A DNA stretch of 64,000 bases from Cupriavidus pinatubonensis. Lineage in GTDB: Bacteria; Pseudomonadota; Gammaproteobacteria; Burkholderiales; Burkholderiaceae. Below are positions 1 through 10,285 of the stretch, one piece after another. Below the pieces are notes generated by a model that made no database searches, was not told the DNA's origin, and was given only the letters and a program-made list of their open reading frames with translations. The DNA is taken from assembly GCF_019602855.1 (NCBI RefSeq), contig NZ_CP080767.1:1612001-1676000 (forward strand), given 5' to 3'. Numbering within the stretch: the stretch's first letter is position 1; every line of letters starts with the position of its first letter. Both the position numbers and the translations under genes were made by a program.

Positions 1-1365
1 CTCGATGTGACTGGCTTCGGCGTGGACCTGCCGCGCTACACGCTGTCGCGAGTACAGGCGGCTGCCATGTCGATCGGCAACCGAACGTTCGAACGGCTGC
101 CCGGCTGCCGCGTGGTGCGCCTGCATCATGACTACCGCATGTTGCAGACGCCGGTAGAGGGCGTGATCGCCGTATCGGAGGACGGCGTGGTGGTCGCAGC
201 GAACCGCGCGGCGCGGCAGATGCTGCATCTGTCCGATGCGGCTCTTGGGGTCACCGAAATCGGCAGCCTGCTGGTTGGCGGCCTGCGTGGCCTTGGCGGT
301 TCCGCGCCTGCGATGGTCCATACCCACGGAGGCGAGCGTCTGCACGTCGTGGCGGCGCATCCGGCGGGCACGCGGACGGTGTCCTACCCAGGCAGTACGC
401 CACAAGCTGCTGGCGCGCCGCAGGTCATCGCGGATGGGGCGCTCGGCCGCGTCTTTGGCAAGGCCATCATGGCGGTGCGCGAACAGGTGCCGCTGATCCT
501 GCTCGGCGAGACCGGCACGGGCAAGAGCATGCTGGCGCGCATGCTGCACGAGGCGAGCCGGCCCGATGGCAAATTCATTTCGCTGAACTGTTCGGCAATT
601 CCGGAAGGCCTGGTGGAGGCAGAGCTGTTCGGCTATGCCGATGGCGCCTTCACCGGCAGCCGCCGGGGCGGCTGCGCGGGCAAGATCGAGCAGGCCAACC
701 ACGGCACGCTGTTTCTGGACGAGATCGGCGACATGCCGCTCGCGTTGCAGACGCGCCTGCTCAGCGTGCTGCAGGAGCGCAGCGTCACGCGCGTGGGCGG
801 CGCTGCGTCCATTGCGGTCGATATCTCCGTGGTCTGCGCCACGCACCGCAATCTGCAGGAACTCGTGCGCGAGGGCGTATTTCGCGAGGACCTGTTCTTC
901 CGCCTCAACGGCATGTCGGTACGCCTTCCCGCGCTGCGCGAACGTACCGACCTGCCGGAACTGATCGACAGCACGCTGTCAGCATTATCGCGCGGCCGCC
1001 GCAAGGTGCTCGACGCCGACGTGGTGGCGTTGCTGATGTGCCATGCATGGCCGGGCAACGTGCGCGAACTCCATCAGGTGTTGCGCGCGGCGGTCGCGCT
1101 GTCCGGTGAAGCGGTGCAGATCCGCCGTGAGCATCTCGATGAAAGCTGGCTTGAGTCCGTCATCGATACAGCTGTCACCACGGCACCGACGACAATCATG
1201 CCGCCGCAACGTATGCCGACACGGCTGGCCGACGTTGAGAGCCGCATGATCGAGCGCACGCTCGCCGAACTGGGCGGCAACCGCTCGCAGGCGGCCAAGG
1301 CGCTGGGTATCTCGCGCGCGACCTTGTACCGGAAGCTGGCCCAGGACAGGGACAAGGGCCGCTAG
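1..1365 (+). CDS. Sigma-54-dependent transcriptional activator, AcoR type (5' end outside window)
   Basis: Enhancer-binding activator of RNA polymerase sigma-54. The reading frame is open to base 1, and the first residues look like the end of an AcoR-type GAF sensor domain, so the gene starts upstream; the GTG at 7 is not a likely start. Then come a PAS-like stretch ([14 protein letters not shown]), an AAA+ domain with Walker A GETGTGKS, a sigma-54 contact loop GAFTGS (usual form GAFTGA), Walker [10 protein letters not shown], and a C-terminal Fis-type helix-turn-helix ([20 protein letters not shown]). The alcohol-oxidation operon follows in the same direction behind a sigma-54 promoter at 1507-1522, so that operon is its probable target. 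Class is certain; the inducer is not readable. Confidence 0.93.
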   Translation, partial: LDVTGFGVDLPRYTLSRVQAAAMSIGNRTFERLPGCRVVRLHHDYRMLQTPVEGVIAVSEDGVVVAANRAARQMLHLSDAALGVTEIGSLLVGGLRGLGGSAPAMVHTHGGERLHVVAAHPAGTRTVSYPGSTPQAAGAPQVIADGALGRVFGKAIMAVREQVPLILLGETGTGKSMLARMLHEASRPDGKFISLNCSAIPEGLVEAELFGYADGAFTGSRRGGCAGKIEQANHGTLFLDEIGDMPLALQTRLLSVLQERSVTRVGGAASIAVDISVVCATHRNLQELVREGVFREDLFFRLNGMSVRLPALRERTDLPELIDSTLSALSRGRRKVLDADVVALLMCHAWPGNVRELHQVLRAAVALSGEAVQIRREHLDESWLESVIDTAVTTAPTTIMPPQRMPTRLADVESRMIERTLAELGGNRSQAAKALGISRATLYRKLAQDRDKGR

Positions 1366-1390
1366 TTTTCCGCTGCCTCAATCTGCGCCG

Positions 1391-1430
1391 ACTGTCTCGG
1401 GCGGACTGACTCAAGCTGAGACAGTCCGCC
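1391..1430. promoter_or_regulatory. Probable upstream activating sequence for the sigma-54 activator
   Basis: Three copies of a half-site lie close together: TGTCTCG at 1393-1399, TGACTCA at 1407-1413 and the inverted TGAGACA at 1417-1423. The last two form an imperfect palindrome around AGC. They sit about 85-115 bp upstream of the -24 element at 1507, the usual distance for an enhancer of a sigma-54 activator. Which protein binds is inference. Confidence 0.55.
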
Positions 1431-1465
1431 GCGCACTCCCGCATATCCCCCTCGAAAAGGGCCTG

Positions 1466-1479
1466 TTTCCGGCCGGAAA
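1466..1479. repeat. 14-bp perfect palindrome in the sigma-54 operon leader region
   Basis: TTTCCGGCCGGAAA is a perfect palindrome between the presumed enhancer and the -24/-12 promoter. It could be a second regulator or bending-protein site. No known regulator is recognised. Confidence 0.35.
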
Positions 1480-1506
1480 TCCTCTCCACGCCGTCGTCGG
1501 CCGTGC

Positions 1507-1522
1507 AGGCACGCCCATTGCA
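1507..1522 (+). promoter_or_regulatory. Sigma-54 (-24/-12) promoter
   Basis: The sequence AGGCACGCCCATTGCA fits the consensus TGGCAC-N5-TTGCW: GGCAC, five bases, then TTGCA, with correct spacing of the GG and GC elements. It lies 117 bp before the aldehyde dehydrogenase start at 1639 and just downstream of a sigma-54 activator gene. Confidence 0.75.
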
Positions 1523-1638
1523 TTGTGATGCGTGAGCGCCGCTTCACGCTTGATGCAATGCCGGTTTCCTCCAGTGACGGCATCGAAGCGGTCGCTTCCC
1601 CGACGCACACTGACAATGCAAAAGAGGAGACACACACC

Positions 1639-3057
1639 ATGCAGACCCATGCAGGACTGCTGATCGACGGAAAACTGGTGCAGGGCAATGCCACGCTGGA
1701 CGTGGTCAACCCGGCCACGGGCGAGGTATTCACCACCGTTGCCCGCGCCACGGAGCGCGAGGCCGCTGCCGCCATTGCCGCGGCCAAGGCCGCGCAGCCA
1801 GCGTGGGGATCATTGGCACTGGAACAGCGGCGCGCGTTGCTGCTGCGCTTTGCCGACGAACTCGAAGCCAACGCGGAAGACCTGGCCGCGTCGTTGGTGC
1901 TGGAACAGGGCAAGCCGCTGGCCGAGGCGCGGCAGGAGTTGCAGTTCGCGCAAGCGTTCGTGCGCCACATCGCCGGGCTCAGCCTGCCGGTATCGGTCGT
2001 GCAGGACGATGCTACGCACCGCATCGAACTGCATCACAAGCCGCTGGGCGTCGTGGCTGCCATCGCCGCGTGGAATTTCCCGGTGCTGATCGCAGCCTAC
2101 AAGCTGGCCCCGGCGCTCTTGATGGGCAACACGGTGGTGCTGAAGCCTGCGCCGACCACGCCGCTTGCGACGCTGCAGATGGGCGCCATCCTGAAAGACA
2201 TCTTTCCGGCGGGCGTGGTCAATGTCATCACCGATGCCAATGACCTCGGCAGCTTCCTGACCTCCCATCCGGACATTGCCAAGGTCTCGTTCACGGGATC
2301 GACCGCGACGGGCAAGAAGGTGATGGCGAGCGCCGGCCCGGGGCTCAAGCGCATTACGCTGGAACTCGGCGGCAATGACGCGGCCATCGTGCTGGACGAT
2401 GCCAATGTCGACGACATCGCCCCAAAGATCTTCGGCAGTGCCTTCTACAACTGCGGGCAGGTGTGCCTGGCGCTGAAGCGGCTCTACGTGCATGCGTCGA
2501 TCCACAACCAGCTTTGCGAGGCGCTGGCGGAGCTGGCCCGCCAGGCTGTCGTGGGAAATGGTGCCGACGAAGGCGTGACGATTGGTCCGCTGCAGAACGC
2601 CATGCAGTACGACAAGGCGGGGCGTTTTCTCGCGGCGGCGCGGCACGACGGCAAGATCCTGGCCGGTGGCGCCTTGCTCAACGGCGATGGCTACTTCGTC
2701 GCGCCCACCATCGTGCGCGACCTTCATGACCAGAGCGAGCTGGTGGCGCAGGAACAGTTCGCGCCGATCCTGCCGGTGCTCCGGTACGACGCCATCGACG
2801 AGGCCGTGGTGCGCGCCAACGCTTCGCCCTATGGCCTGGGCGGCTCCGTGTGGTCGGCCGACGAAGACCGCGCCCGCGCAGTGGCACAGCGGCTGCAGGT
2901 CGGCACGGCATGGGTGAACCATCACCTGCACTTCGGCCCGCACATTCCGCTGGTGGGCGCCAAGGAGTCGGGCGTCGGCGTGGAGTTCGGCACCGAAGGC
3001 CTGGCCGAGTACGCGCAGCTCAGCGTGATCAACATCGCTCGGCAACAGGCGGCCTGA
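1639..3057 (+). CDS. NAD(P)-dependent aldehyde dehydrogenase
   Basis: 472-residue enzyme of the aldehyde dehydrogenase superfamily, oxidising an aldehyde to the acid. Seen: N-terminal LLIDGKLVQG, cofactor region WNFPVLIAAYKLAPAL, FTGSTATGKKV, the catalytic Glu in LELGGN and the nucleophilic Cys in NCGQVCLALKR. The ATG at 1639 was chosen because AGAGGAG stands before it and family homology starts there; an upstream in-frame ATG at 1525 would add 38 non-homologous residues and overlap the promoter. First gene of an operon with the channel and quinoprotein alcohol dehydrogenase, so it probably oxidises the aldehyde made by that dehydrogenase. Exact substrate unknown. Confidence 0.9.
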   Translation: MQTHAGLLIDGKLVQGNATLDVVNPATGEVFTTVARATEREAAAAIAAAKAAQPAWGSLALEQRRALLLRFADELEANAEDLAASLVLEQGKPLAEARQELQFAQAFVRHIAGLSLPVSVVQDDATHRIELHHKPLGVVAAIAAWNFPVLIAAYKLAPALLMGNTVVLKPAPTTPLATLQMGAILKDIFPAGVVNVITDANDLGSFLTSHPDIAKVSFTGSTATGKKVMASAGPGLKRITLELGGNDAAIVLDDANVDDIAPKIFGSAFYNCGQVCLALKRLYVHASIHNQLCEALAELARQAVVGNGADEGVTIGPLQNAMQYDKAGRFLAAARHDGKILAGGALLNGDGYFVAPTIVRDLHDQSELVAQEQFAPILPVLRYDAIDEAVVRANASPYGLGGSVWSADEDRARAVAQRLQVGTAWVNHHLHFGPHIPLVGAKESGVGVEFGTEGLAEYAQLSVINIARQQAA

Positions 3058-3100
3058 ACACCTGCCAGCCAGCAACGCCGGGCGCCCATGCCCGGCGCAC

Positions 3101-3122
3101 GGCCACGGCCACGGCCACGGCC
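3101..3122. repeat. Short tandem repeat (GGCCAC, about 3.7 copies)
   Basis: GGCCAC is repeated at 3101, 3107 and 3113 with a partial fourth unit, in the 122-bp gap between the aldehyde dehydrogenase and the channel gene. Probably a simple-sequence slip product. Confidence 0.7.
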
Positions 3123-3179
3123 TGTCCGCGTGCTGCACGCGGGCGGCCGGCCGTGCAACAAGAACAATTCGGAGGAGAC

Positions 3180-4100
3180 ATGCATCAGACACTGACGGCG
3201 CGCGGCCGGGGACGGCGCACGCCAGGCAGGATCCGGAGGGCATTGCAACAGGCCGGCGCGGCCATGCTGCTGGCCCTGGCCGCGCCAGCACACGCCATCG
3301 ACGTGGACGCCGGCGACTACACCGCCTTGCCGGCCGGTACCAACCTTGGCCTGCTCTACTACCAGCACGTGGCGCGCGACCGCATCTATGCCGGGGGCAA
3401 CCAGGTCGCGGGCGGCAGCCTTGACTCGGACGTCGGCATTCTGCGTTATGTGCATTTCATGGACATCGGCGGCTTTACCGTCGATCCGCAGTTCCTGCTG
3501 CCGTTCGGCAAGTTGCGCGGCTCAGACAACCTGTCCGCGCTTGGCAGCGCGAGCGGCGTGGGCGACCTGATCCTCGCGGCAACGGTCTGGCTGGTCAACC
3601 AGCCGGAGAAGAAACAGTACTTCGGCATCACGCCGTTCCTGTACGTGCCGGTGGGCAGCTACGACAAGGACAAGCCGCTCAACCTCGGCGAGAACCGCTG
3701 GAAGTTTGCGCTGCAGGCGGGCTATATTGCACCGCTGGCACGGAAGGTGACGCTGGACCTGGTTGCCGACGTGACGGTGTTCGGCAACAACACGAAGTTC
3801 GGCCCGGCATCGGCCACGTTGCGGCAGGATGCACTGGCGCAGGGGCAGGCGTGGCTGCGCTACCACTTCACGGATGCCTTCGATATTCGCGGTGGCCTGT
3901 CCTATGCATTTGGCGGCGAGACTTCGGTCAACGGCGTATCGCGCAACGATCGCACCAATACCTCGAAATTCTCGATCGGCTTCGCGTGGTTCCCGGCGCC
4001 GACCGTGCAAGTGCTGGGCACGTACGGCCAGGACATCTCCGTACGCAACGGCCCCATGGAGAATAATCGCTTCAATGTGCGCTTGCTCAAAGTGTTCTGA
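3180..4100 (+). CDS. Outer membrane channel, phenol MetA-pathway (SphA-like) family
   Basis: 306-residue predicted beta-barrel of the 'phenol_MetA_deg' family, proteins encoded beside aromatic and alcohol catabolism genes and thought to admit substrates through the outer membrane. The ATG at 3180 has GGAGGAG directly upstream. A basic N-terminus and a hydrophobic run (AAMLLALAAPAHA) form a signal peptide, after which family features appear (NLGLLYYQH, a long run of alternating beta-strand-like segments, terminal F in RLLKVF). It sits between the aldehyde and alcohol dehydrogenases and probably imports the alcohol. Transport role is inferred from the family. Confidence 0.82.
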   Translation: MHQTLTARGRGRRTPGRIRRALQQAGAAMLLALAAPAHAIDVDAGDYTALPAGTNLGLLYYQHVARDRIYAGGNQVAGGSLDSDVGILRYVHFMDIGGFTVDPQFLLPFGKLRGSDNLSALGSASGVGDLILAATVWLVNQPEKKQYFGITPFLYVPVGSYDKDKPLNLGENRWKFALQAGYIAPLARKVTLDLVADVTVFGNNTKFGPASATLRQDALAQGQAWLRYHFTDAFDIRGGLSYAFGGETSVNGVSRNDRTNTSKFSIGFAWFPAPTVQVLGTYGQDISVRNGPMENNRFNVRLLKVF

Positions 4101-4132
4101 CCCCACATTCCAACGACAAAGAGGAGATTTCG

Positions 4133-6289
4133 ATGAACACCTCACAGATGCGTTCCCGTAACCGCTCACGCCGGCCGCACGGCCTGGTGCTGGCCGGCAT
4201 TGCCGCCGCCATGGCCATGGCTGGCGTGACCGCGCAAGGCGCAGACGGCCGGCCCGTGACCGCGCAGAAGATACGCGCGAGCACCGCCCGCGTGGACGGT
4301 GCGGCCATCCGCGCCAACGAGACTGCCACGCCGAACTGGCCGACCTATGGCCTGGACTATGCCGAGACGCGCTTCAGCAAGCTTGACCAGATCCACGCCG
4401 GCAACGTGAAGGACCTCGGCCTGGTCTGGTCCTACAACCTTGAATCGACGCGCGGCGTGGAGGCCACGCCGCTGGTCGTCGATGGCGTGATGTACGTGTC
4501 CGCGCCGTGGAGCGTCGTGCATGCCATCGACGTGCGCACCGGCAAGACGCTGTGGACCTACGACCCCAAGGTCCCACGCGACCAGGCCTACAAGGGCTGC
4601 TGTGACGTCGTGAACCGTGGCGTGGCGCTCTACAAGGGCAAGGTGTTCGTGGGTTCGTTCGACGGCCGCCTAGTGGCCATCGACGCGGCCACCGGCAAGA
4701 AGGTCTGGGAGCAGGACACCATCGCCGACCGCAGCCATTCCTACACCATCACGGGCGCGCCGCGCGTGTACAAGGGCAAGGTCATCATCGGCAACGGCGG
4801 CGCCGAATATGGCGTGCGCGGGTACATCACCGCCTATGACGCCGAAACCGGCAAGCAGCAGTGGCGCTGGTTCACGGTGCCGGGCGATCCGTCTAAGCCG
4901 TTCGAGAATGACGCCATGGCAAAGGCCGCGGCTACGTGGGACCCGGCCGGGAAATACTGGGTCAACGGCGGGGGTGGCACGGTGTGGAACACGATGGCGT
5001 TCGATCCCGACCTGAACCTGATGTACATCGGCACGGGCAATGCCGGCCCGTGGAGCCGCAAGGCACGCAGCCCCGGCGGTGGCGACAACCTGTACGCGGC
5101 TTCGGTGGTTGCGCTCAACCCGGACACGGGCGAATACGTCTGGCACTACCAGGAAACGCCCGGCGACAACTGGGACTACACCTCGACCCAGGACATCATC
5201 CTGGCGGACCTGCCGATCGACGGCCAGCCGCGCAAGGTGATCCTGCACGCGCCGAAGAACGGCTTCTTCTTCGTGATCGACCGGACCAACGGCAAGTTCA
5301 TCTCCGCGAAGAACTTTGTCGACGTGAACTGGGCATCGGGCTATGACAAGAACGGACGCCCGATCGAAACGCCGCAGGCGGATACCTCTGGCAAGCCCGT
5401 TGATGTCGTGCCGGGTCCGTTCGGCGCCCACAACTGGCATGCGATGTCGTTCAACCCGCGTCTCGGGCTGGCCTTCATCCCGGCGCAGCATGTGCCGCTG
5501 ACGCTGGCCGACAACAAGGGATGGGAGCACAACCAGAAGGATTCCCCCGAAGCTCACCGCGGCGTGGGCTGGAACCTCGGCATGCTGGTCAACGCCGAGC
5601 CGCCGAAGAGCAAGCCGATGGGCCGCCTGATCGCGTGGGACCCGATTCGGCAGAAGGCGGTCTGGCACCAGGACTACACCGGCCCATGGAATGGCGGCAC
5701 GCTGACCACCGCGGGGAACCTCGTGTTCCAGGGCACTGCGGACGGACGCTTTATCGCCTATCACGCCCAGACCGGCGAAAAGCTGTGGGAAACACCGACC
5801 GGCACCGGCGTGGTGGCGCCGCCTGTGACCTACCTGGTCGATGGCAAGCAGTACGTGTCGGTTGCCGTGGGCTGGGGCGGCGTGTTTGGCCTGAGCGCGC
5901 GTGGCACTGACCGGCAGTCGCCGGGCACGGTGTACACCTTTGCTGTCGGGGGCAAGGCCAAGGCGCCGGCATTCGCGCCGTATCCGATGGCCGAGCTGGT
6001 ATCAGGCGTCAAGTACGACGCGGGCAAGGTGCAGGAAGGGCAGAAGCTCTACGTCAACAACTGCGTGTTCTGCCATGGCGTGCCGGGCGTGGACAAGGGC
6101 GGCAACATTCCCAACCTCGCTTACGTCGGTGCCCCGGTCATCGAGCATCTGGACAAGTTCGTGTTCAACGGGCCGTTCGTGCAAAAGGGCATGCCCGACT
6201 TCACGGGCAAGCTGACAGCCGAGGATGTGACCAAGATCCAGGCCTTCATCCTTGGCACCGCGGATGCCGTGCGGCCGAAGAAGCCGTAA
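4133..6289 (+). CDS. PQQ-dependent quinohemoprotein alcohol dehydrogenase
   Basis: 718-residue periplasmic enzyme oxidising primary alcohols with PQQ and passing electrons to a fused c-type heme (type II). Seen: signal peptide (residues 1-36), eight-bladed propeller with repeated W-docking motifs, the adjacent disulfide pair C156-C157, the active-site WDY with Asp348, and a C-terminal cytochrome domain with CVFCH at 644-648 and a Met in KGMPDF as probable sixth ligand. The residue two after the catalytic Asp is Thr350, not Asp, as expected for calcium-type rather than lanthanide-type enzymes. Good ribosome site AGAGGAG. No PQQ synthesis genes are in the window. Substrate unknown; ethanol, butanol or tetrahydrofurfuryl alcohol types all fit. 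Confidence 0.92.
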   Translation: MNTSQMRSRNRSRRPHGLVLAGIAAAMAMAGVTAQGADGRPVTAQKIRASTARVDGAAIRANETATPNWPTYGLDYAETRFSKLDQIHAGNVKDLGLVWSYNLESTRGVEATPLVVDGVMYVSAPWSVVHAIDVRTGKTLWTYDPKVPRDQAYKGCCDVVNRGVALYKGKVFVGSFDGRLVAIDAATGKKVWEQDTIADRSHSYTITGAPRVYKGKVIIGNGGAEYGVRGYITAYDAETGKQQWRWFTVPGDPSKPFENDAMAKAAATWDPAGKYWVNGGGGTVWNTMAFDPDLNLMYIGTGNAGPWSRKARSPGGGDNLYAASVVALNPDTGEYVWHYQETPGDNWDYTSTQDIILADLPIDGQPRKVILHAPKNGFFFVIDRTNGKFISAKNFVDVNWASGYDKNGRPIETPQADTSGKPVDVVPGPFGAHNWHAMSFNPRLGLAFIPAQHVPLTLADNKGWEHNQKDSPEAHRGVGWNLGMLVNAEPPKSKPMGRLIAWDPIRQKAVWHQDYTGPWNGGTLTTAGNLVFQGTADGRFIAYHAQTGEKLWETPTGTGVVAPPVTYLVDGKQYVSVAVGWGGVFGLSARGTDRQSPGTVYTFAVGGKAKAPAFAPYPMAELVSGVKYDAGKVQEGQKLYVNNCVFCHGVPGVDKGGNIPNLAYVGAPVIEHLDKFVFNGPFVQKGMPDFTGKLTAEDVTKIQAFILGTADAVRPKKP

Positions 6290-6299
6290 CCATGTAAAA

Positions 6300-6327
6300 C
6301 GCCCGGGACGCTGCGGCGACCCGGGCG
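6300..6327 (-). terminator. Hairpin terminator of the liu operon
   Basis: CGCCCGGG (6300-6307) and CCCGGGCG (6320-6327) form an 8-bp GC stem. Read on the minus strand it follows the liuE stop by 26 bp and is followed by GTTTTAC. It may also stop transcription coming from the alcohol dehydrogenase, though no T-run exists on that side. Confidence 0.6.
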
Positions 6328-6352
6328 ATGTGGGCAGGCGCAAGAGTCAGGC

Positions 6353-7306
6353 TCAGGCGCTTTGCTGCTGGCAACTGCATTTGAGCAATGCCTTGCCAAC
6401 ACGCGACCCATACGGCCGCCCGATTGCCTCGGAGATGAAGGCACCTGCCTGGATCACCTGGCCAAGATCGATGCCAGTATGGATGCCCATGCCATGCAGC
6501 ATGTAAAGCAGGTCTTCCGTCGCCACATTGCCCGAGGCGCCCTTGGCGTATGGGCAGCCGCCAAGGCCTGCGACCGACGCATGGAAGATGCGGATACCGA
6601 CCTGCAGGCTGGCCAGGATATTGGGCAGTGCCTGGCCATACGTGTCGTGGAAATGTCCCGCCACCCGCTCGCGCGGAAAGACTTGCGCCGCGGCGTTCAT
6701 GACGGCCTGCGTGCGCAGCGGCGTGCCGACGCCGATGGTATCGGCGATGTCGATCTCGTCGCAGCCGAGATCGCGCATGCGCGATACCACCTCGGCGACC
6801 TTTTCGATCGCGATCTCGCCCTCGTACGGGCAGCCGAGTGCGCACGAGATGCTGGCGCGCAGGCGCAGGCCGGCCGCCTTGGCCGCAGCCGCCACGGGCT
6901 CGAAACGCGCGATCGATTCGGCCACCGAACAGTTGATATTGCGTTGGGAGAACGCTTCGCTCGCCGCACCGAAGATGACCGCCTCGTCGGCCCCTGCTGC
7001 CAGCGCGGCTTCGAAGCCCTTCATATTGGGCGTCAGCGCCGAATAGACGGTGCCGGCCCGCCGCGCGATGGCGCCCATGACTTCAGCGCCGTCGGCCATC
7101 TGCGGTACCCACTTGGGCGAGACAAACGATGCGGCCTCGATATTGGCGAAGCCGGCCTCGCTCAGGCGATTGACGAGTTCGACCTTGACCGCGGCCGGTA
7201 CATGGTGCGTTTCATTCTGCAGGCCGTCGCGCGGCCCGACCTCGACGATCTTGACGGCGTCAGGCAACGGCAGCGCCTGGAGCAGGGAAGGGGCGTTGCG
7301 TTCCAT
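6353..7306 (-). CDS. liuE: Hydroxymethylglutaryl-CoA lyase
   Basis: 317 residues. Cleaves 3-hydroxy-3-methylglutaryl-CoA to acetyl-CoA and acetoacetate, the last step of leucine and isovalerate breakdown. Seen: VEVGPRDGLQNE near the N-terminus, the TIM-barrel metal-binding HFHDTYGQ, and the active-site signature VAGLGGCPYAKGASGN with its catalytic Cys. Last gene of the minus-strand liu operon; its ATG lies one base after the liuD stop, so the two are probably translationally coupled. Confidence 0.95.
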   Translation of the reverse strand: MERNAPSLLQALPLPDAVKIVEVGPRDGLQNETHHVPAAVKVELVNRLSEAGFANIEAASFVSPKWVPQMADGAEVMGAIARRAGTVYSALTPNMKGFEAALAAGADEAVIFGAASEAFSQRNINCSVAESIARFEPVAAAAKAAGLRLRASISCALGCPYEGEIAIEKVAEVVSRMRDLGCDEIDIADTIGVGTPLRTQAVMNAAAQVFPRERVAGHFHDTYGQALPNILASLQVGIRIFHASVAGLGGCPYAKGASGNVATEDLLYMLHGMGIHTGIDLGQVIQAGAFISEAIGRPYGSRVGKALLKCSCQQQSA

Positions 7307-7307
7307 G

Positions 7308-9332
<2,025 letters not shown>

Positions 9333-9458
9333 GGTTTCTCCTGGAATGGGGGCGGGCGAGGGCAGCGGTATCACGCCGGCCGCTGCCGCATGCGGGCAGC
9401 AGGCGGACGCCGCCTCGGCATGCTGCCGGGGTTCGTTTTGTCGGGGTGTCGGAAGCGC

Positions 9459-10247
9459 TTACGCGGGCTTCCAGGCAGGCGAGCGCTTTTCCAGGAACGC
9501 GCGCACGCCTTCGCGGCCTTCGTCCGAGGCGCGGATCGCGGCGATGCGGTCCGCCGTATCGGCCAGCAGGTCGTTGTCGACCGGTCTGCCCGCCACTTCC
9601 TGCACAAGTCGTTTGCTCTCGCGCACGGCGTTGGGACTGTTGCCGACCAGTGCCGAAGCGATTTCCGTCACCTTGGCGTCGAGCGCATCGGCCGGTACTA
9701 CGGCGTGGACGAAGCCGAGGCGCAACGCTTCCGCGGCATCGAAACGCTCGGCCGTAATGAAGTAGCGGCGCGATGCCTGCTCACCCATGGCGCGGATCAC
9801 GTACGGGCTGATGGTCGCGGGCAGCAGGCCCAGGCGCGCTTCGGACAGGCAGAAGTGGGCGTGGTCGGCGGCCACCGCGATGTCGCACGCCGCGGCAAGG
9901 CCGACGCCGCCGGCATAGGTGTCGCCCTGGATGCGGGCAATGATCGGGCGCGGGCAGGACCAGATGGTGTGCAGCATCTGCGCGAGCGCCAGAGCATCGG
10001 CACGGTTCTCGTCGTTCGAGTAACCGGCCATCTTCTTCATCCAGTTCAGGTCGGCGCCTGCGCAGAACGCGGGGCCGTTGCCGGCGAGCACGATCGCGCG
10101 CACTTCGTCCATGTCACCGAGCGCGCGGAAGGCGCCGGTCAGTTCGGCGATGACGGTTTCGTTGAACGCATTGCGCACGTCGGGGCGGTTCAGCGTCACG
10201 GTCGCGACATGCCGGGCGATGGTGACGGTAAGCGTGGTGAATTCCAT
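9459..10247 (-). CDS. liuC: Methylglutaconyl-CoA hydratase (enoyl-CoA hydratase family)
   Basis: 262-residue crotonase-fold enzyme expected to hydrate 3-methylglutaconyl-CoA to HMG-CoA. Seen: VTLNRPDVRNAFNE, the oxyanion-hole region AFCAGADLNWM, and the second loop GDTYAGGVGLAAACDIAVA. The ATG at 10247 begins the conserved EFTTLTVT segment; a longer frame to 10490 is unsupported because it overlaps the end of liuB. Substrate is assigned from its place between liuB and liuD. Confidence 0.92.
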   Translation of the reverse strand: MEFTTLTVTIARHVATVTLNRPDVRNAFNETVIAELTGAFRALGDMDEVRAIVLAGNGPAFCAGADLNWMKKMAGYSNDENRADALALAQMLHTIWSCPRPIIARIQGDTYAGGVGLAAACDIAVAADHAHFCLSEARLGLLPATISPYVIRAMGEQASRRYFITAERFDAAEALRLGFVHAVVPADALDAKVTEIASALVGNSPNAVRESKRLVQEVAGRPVDNDLLADTADRIAAIRASDEGREGVRAFLEKRSPAWKPA

Positions 10248-10285
10248 GGCGGTATGGCTTGAATGTGCGTTGGTCGGGGGCCGGC

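Noticed and set aside
1525..1638. Longer start for the aldehyde dehydrogenase
   Set aside because: It overlaps the -24/-12 promoter spacing and adds residues unlike the family; a strong ribosome site supports 1639.
1810..3291. Long minus-strand open frame antisense to the aldehyde dehydrogenase
   Set aside because: GC-rich shadow frame with no recognised domain; the plus strand encodes a clear enzyme.
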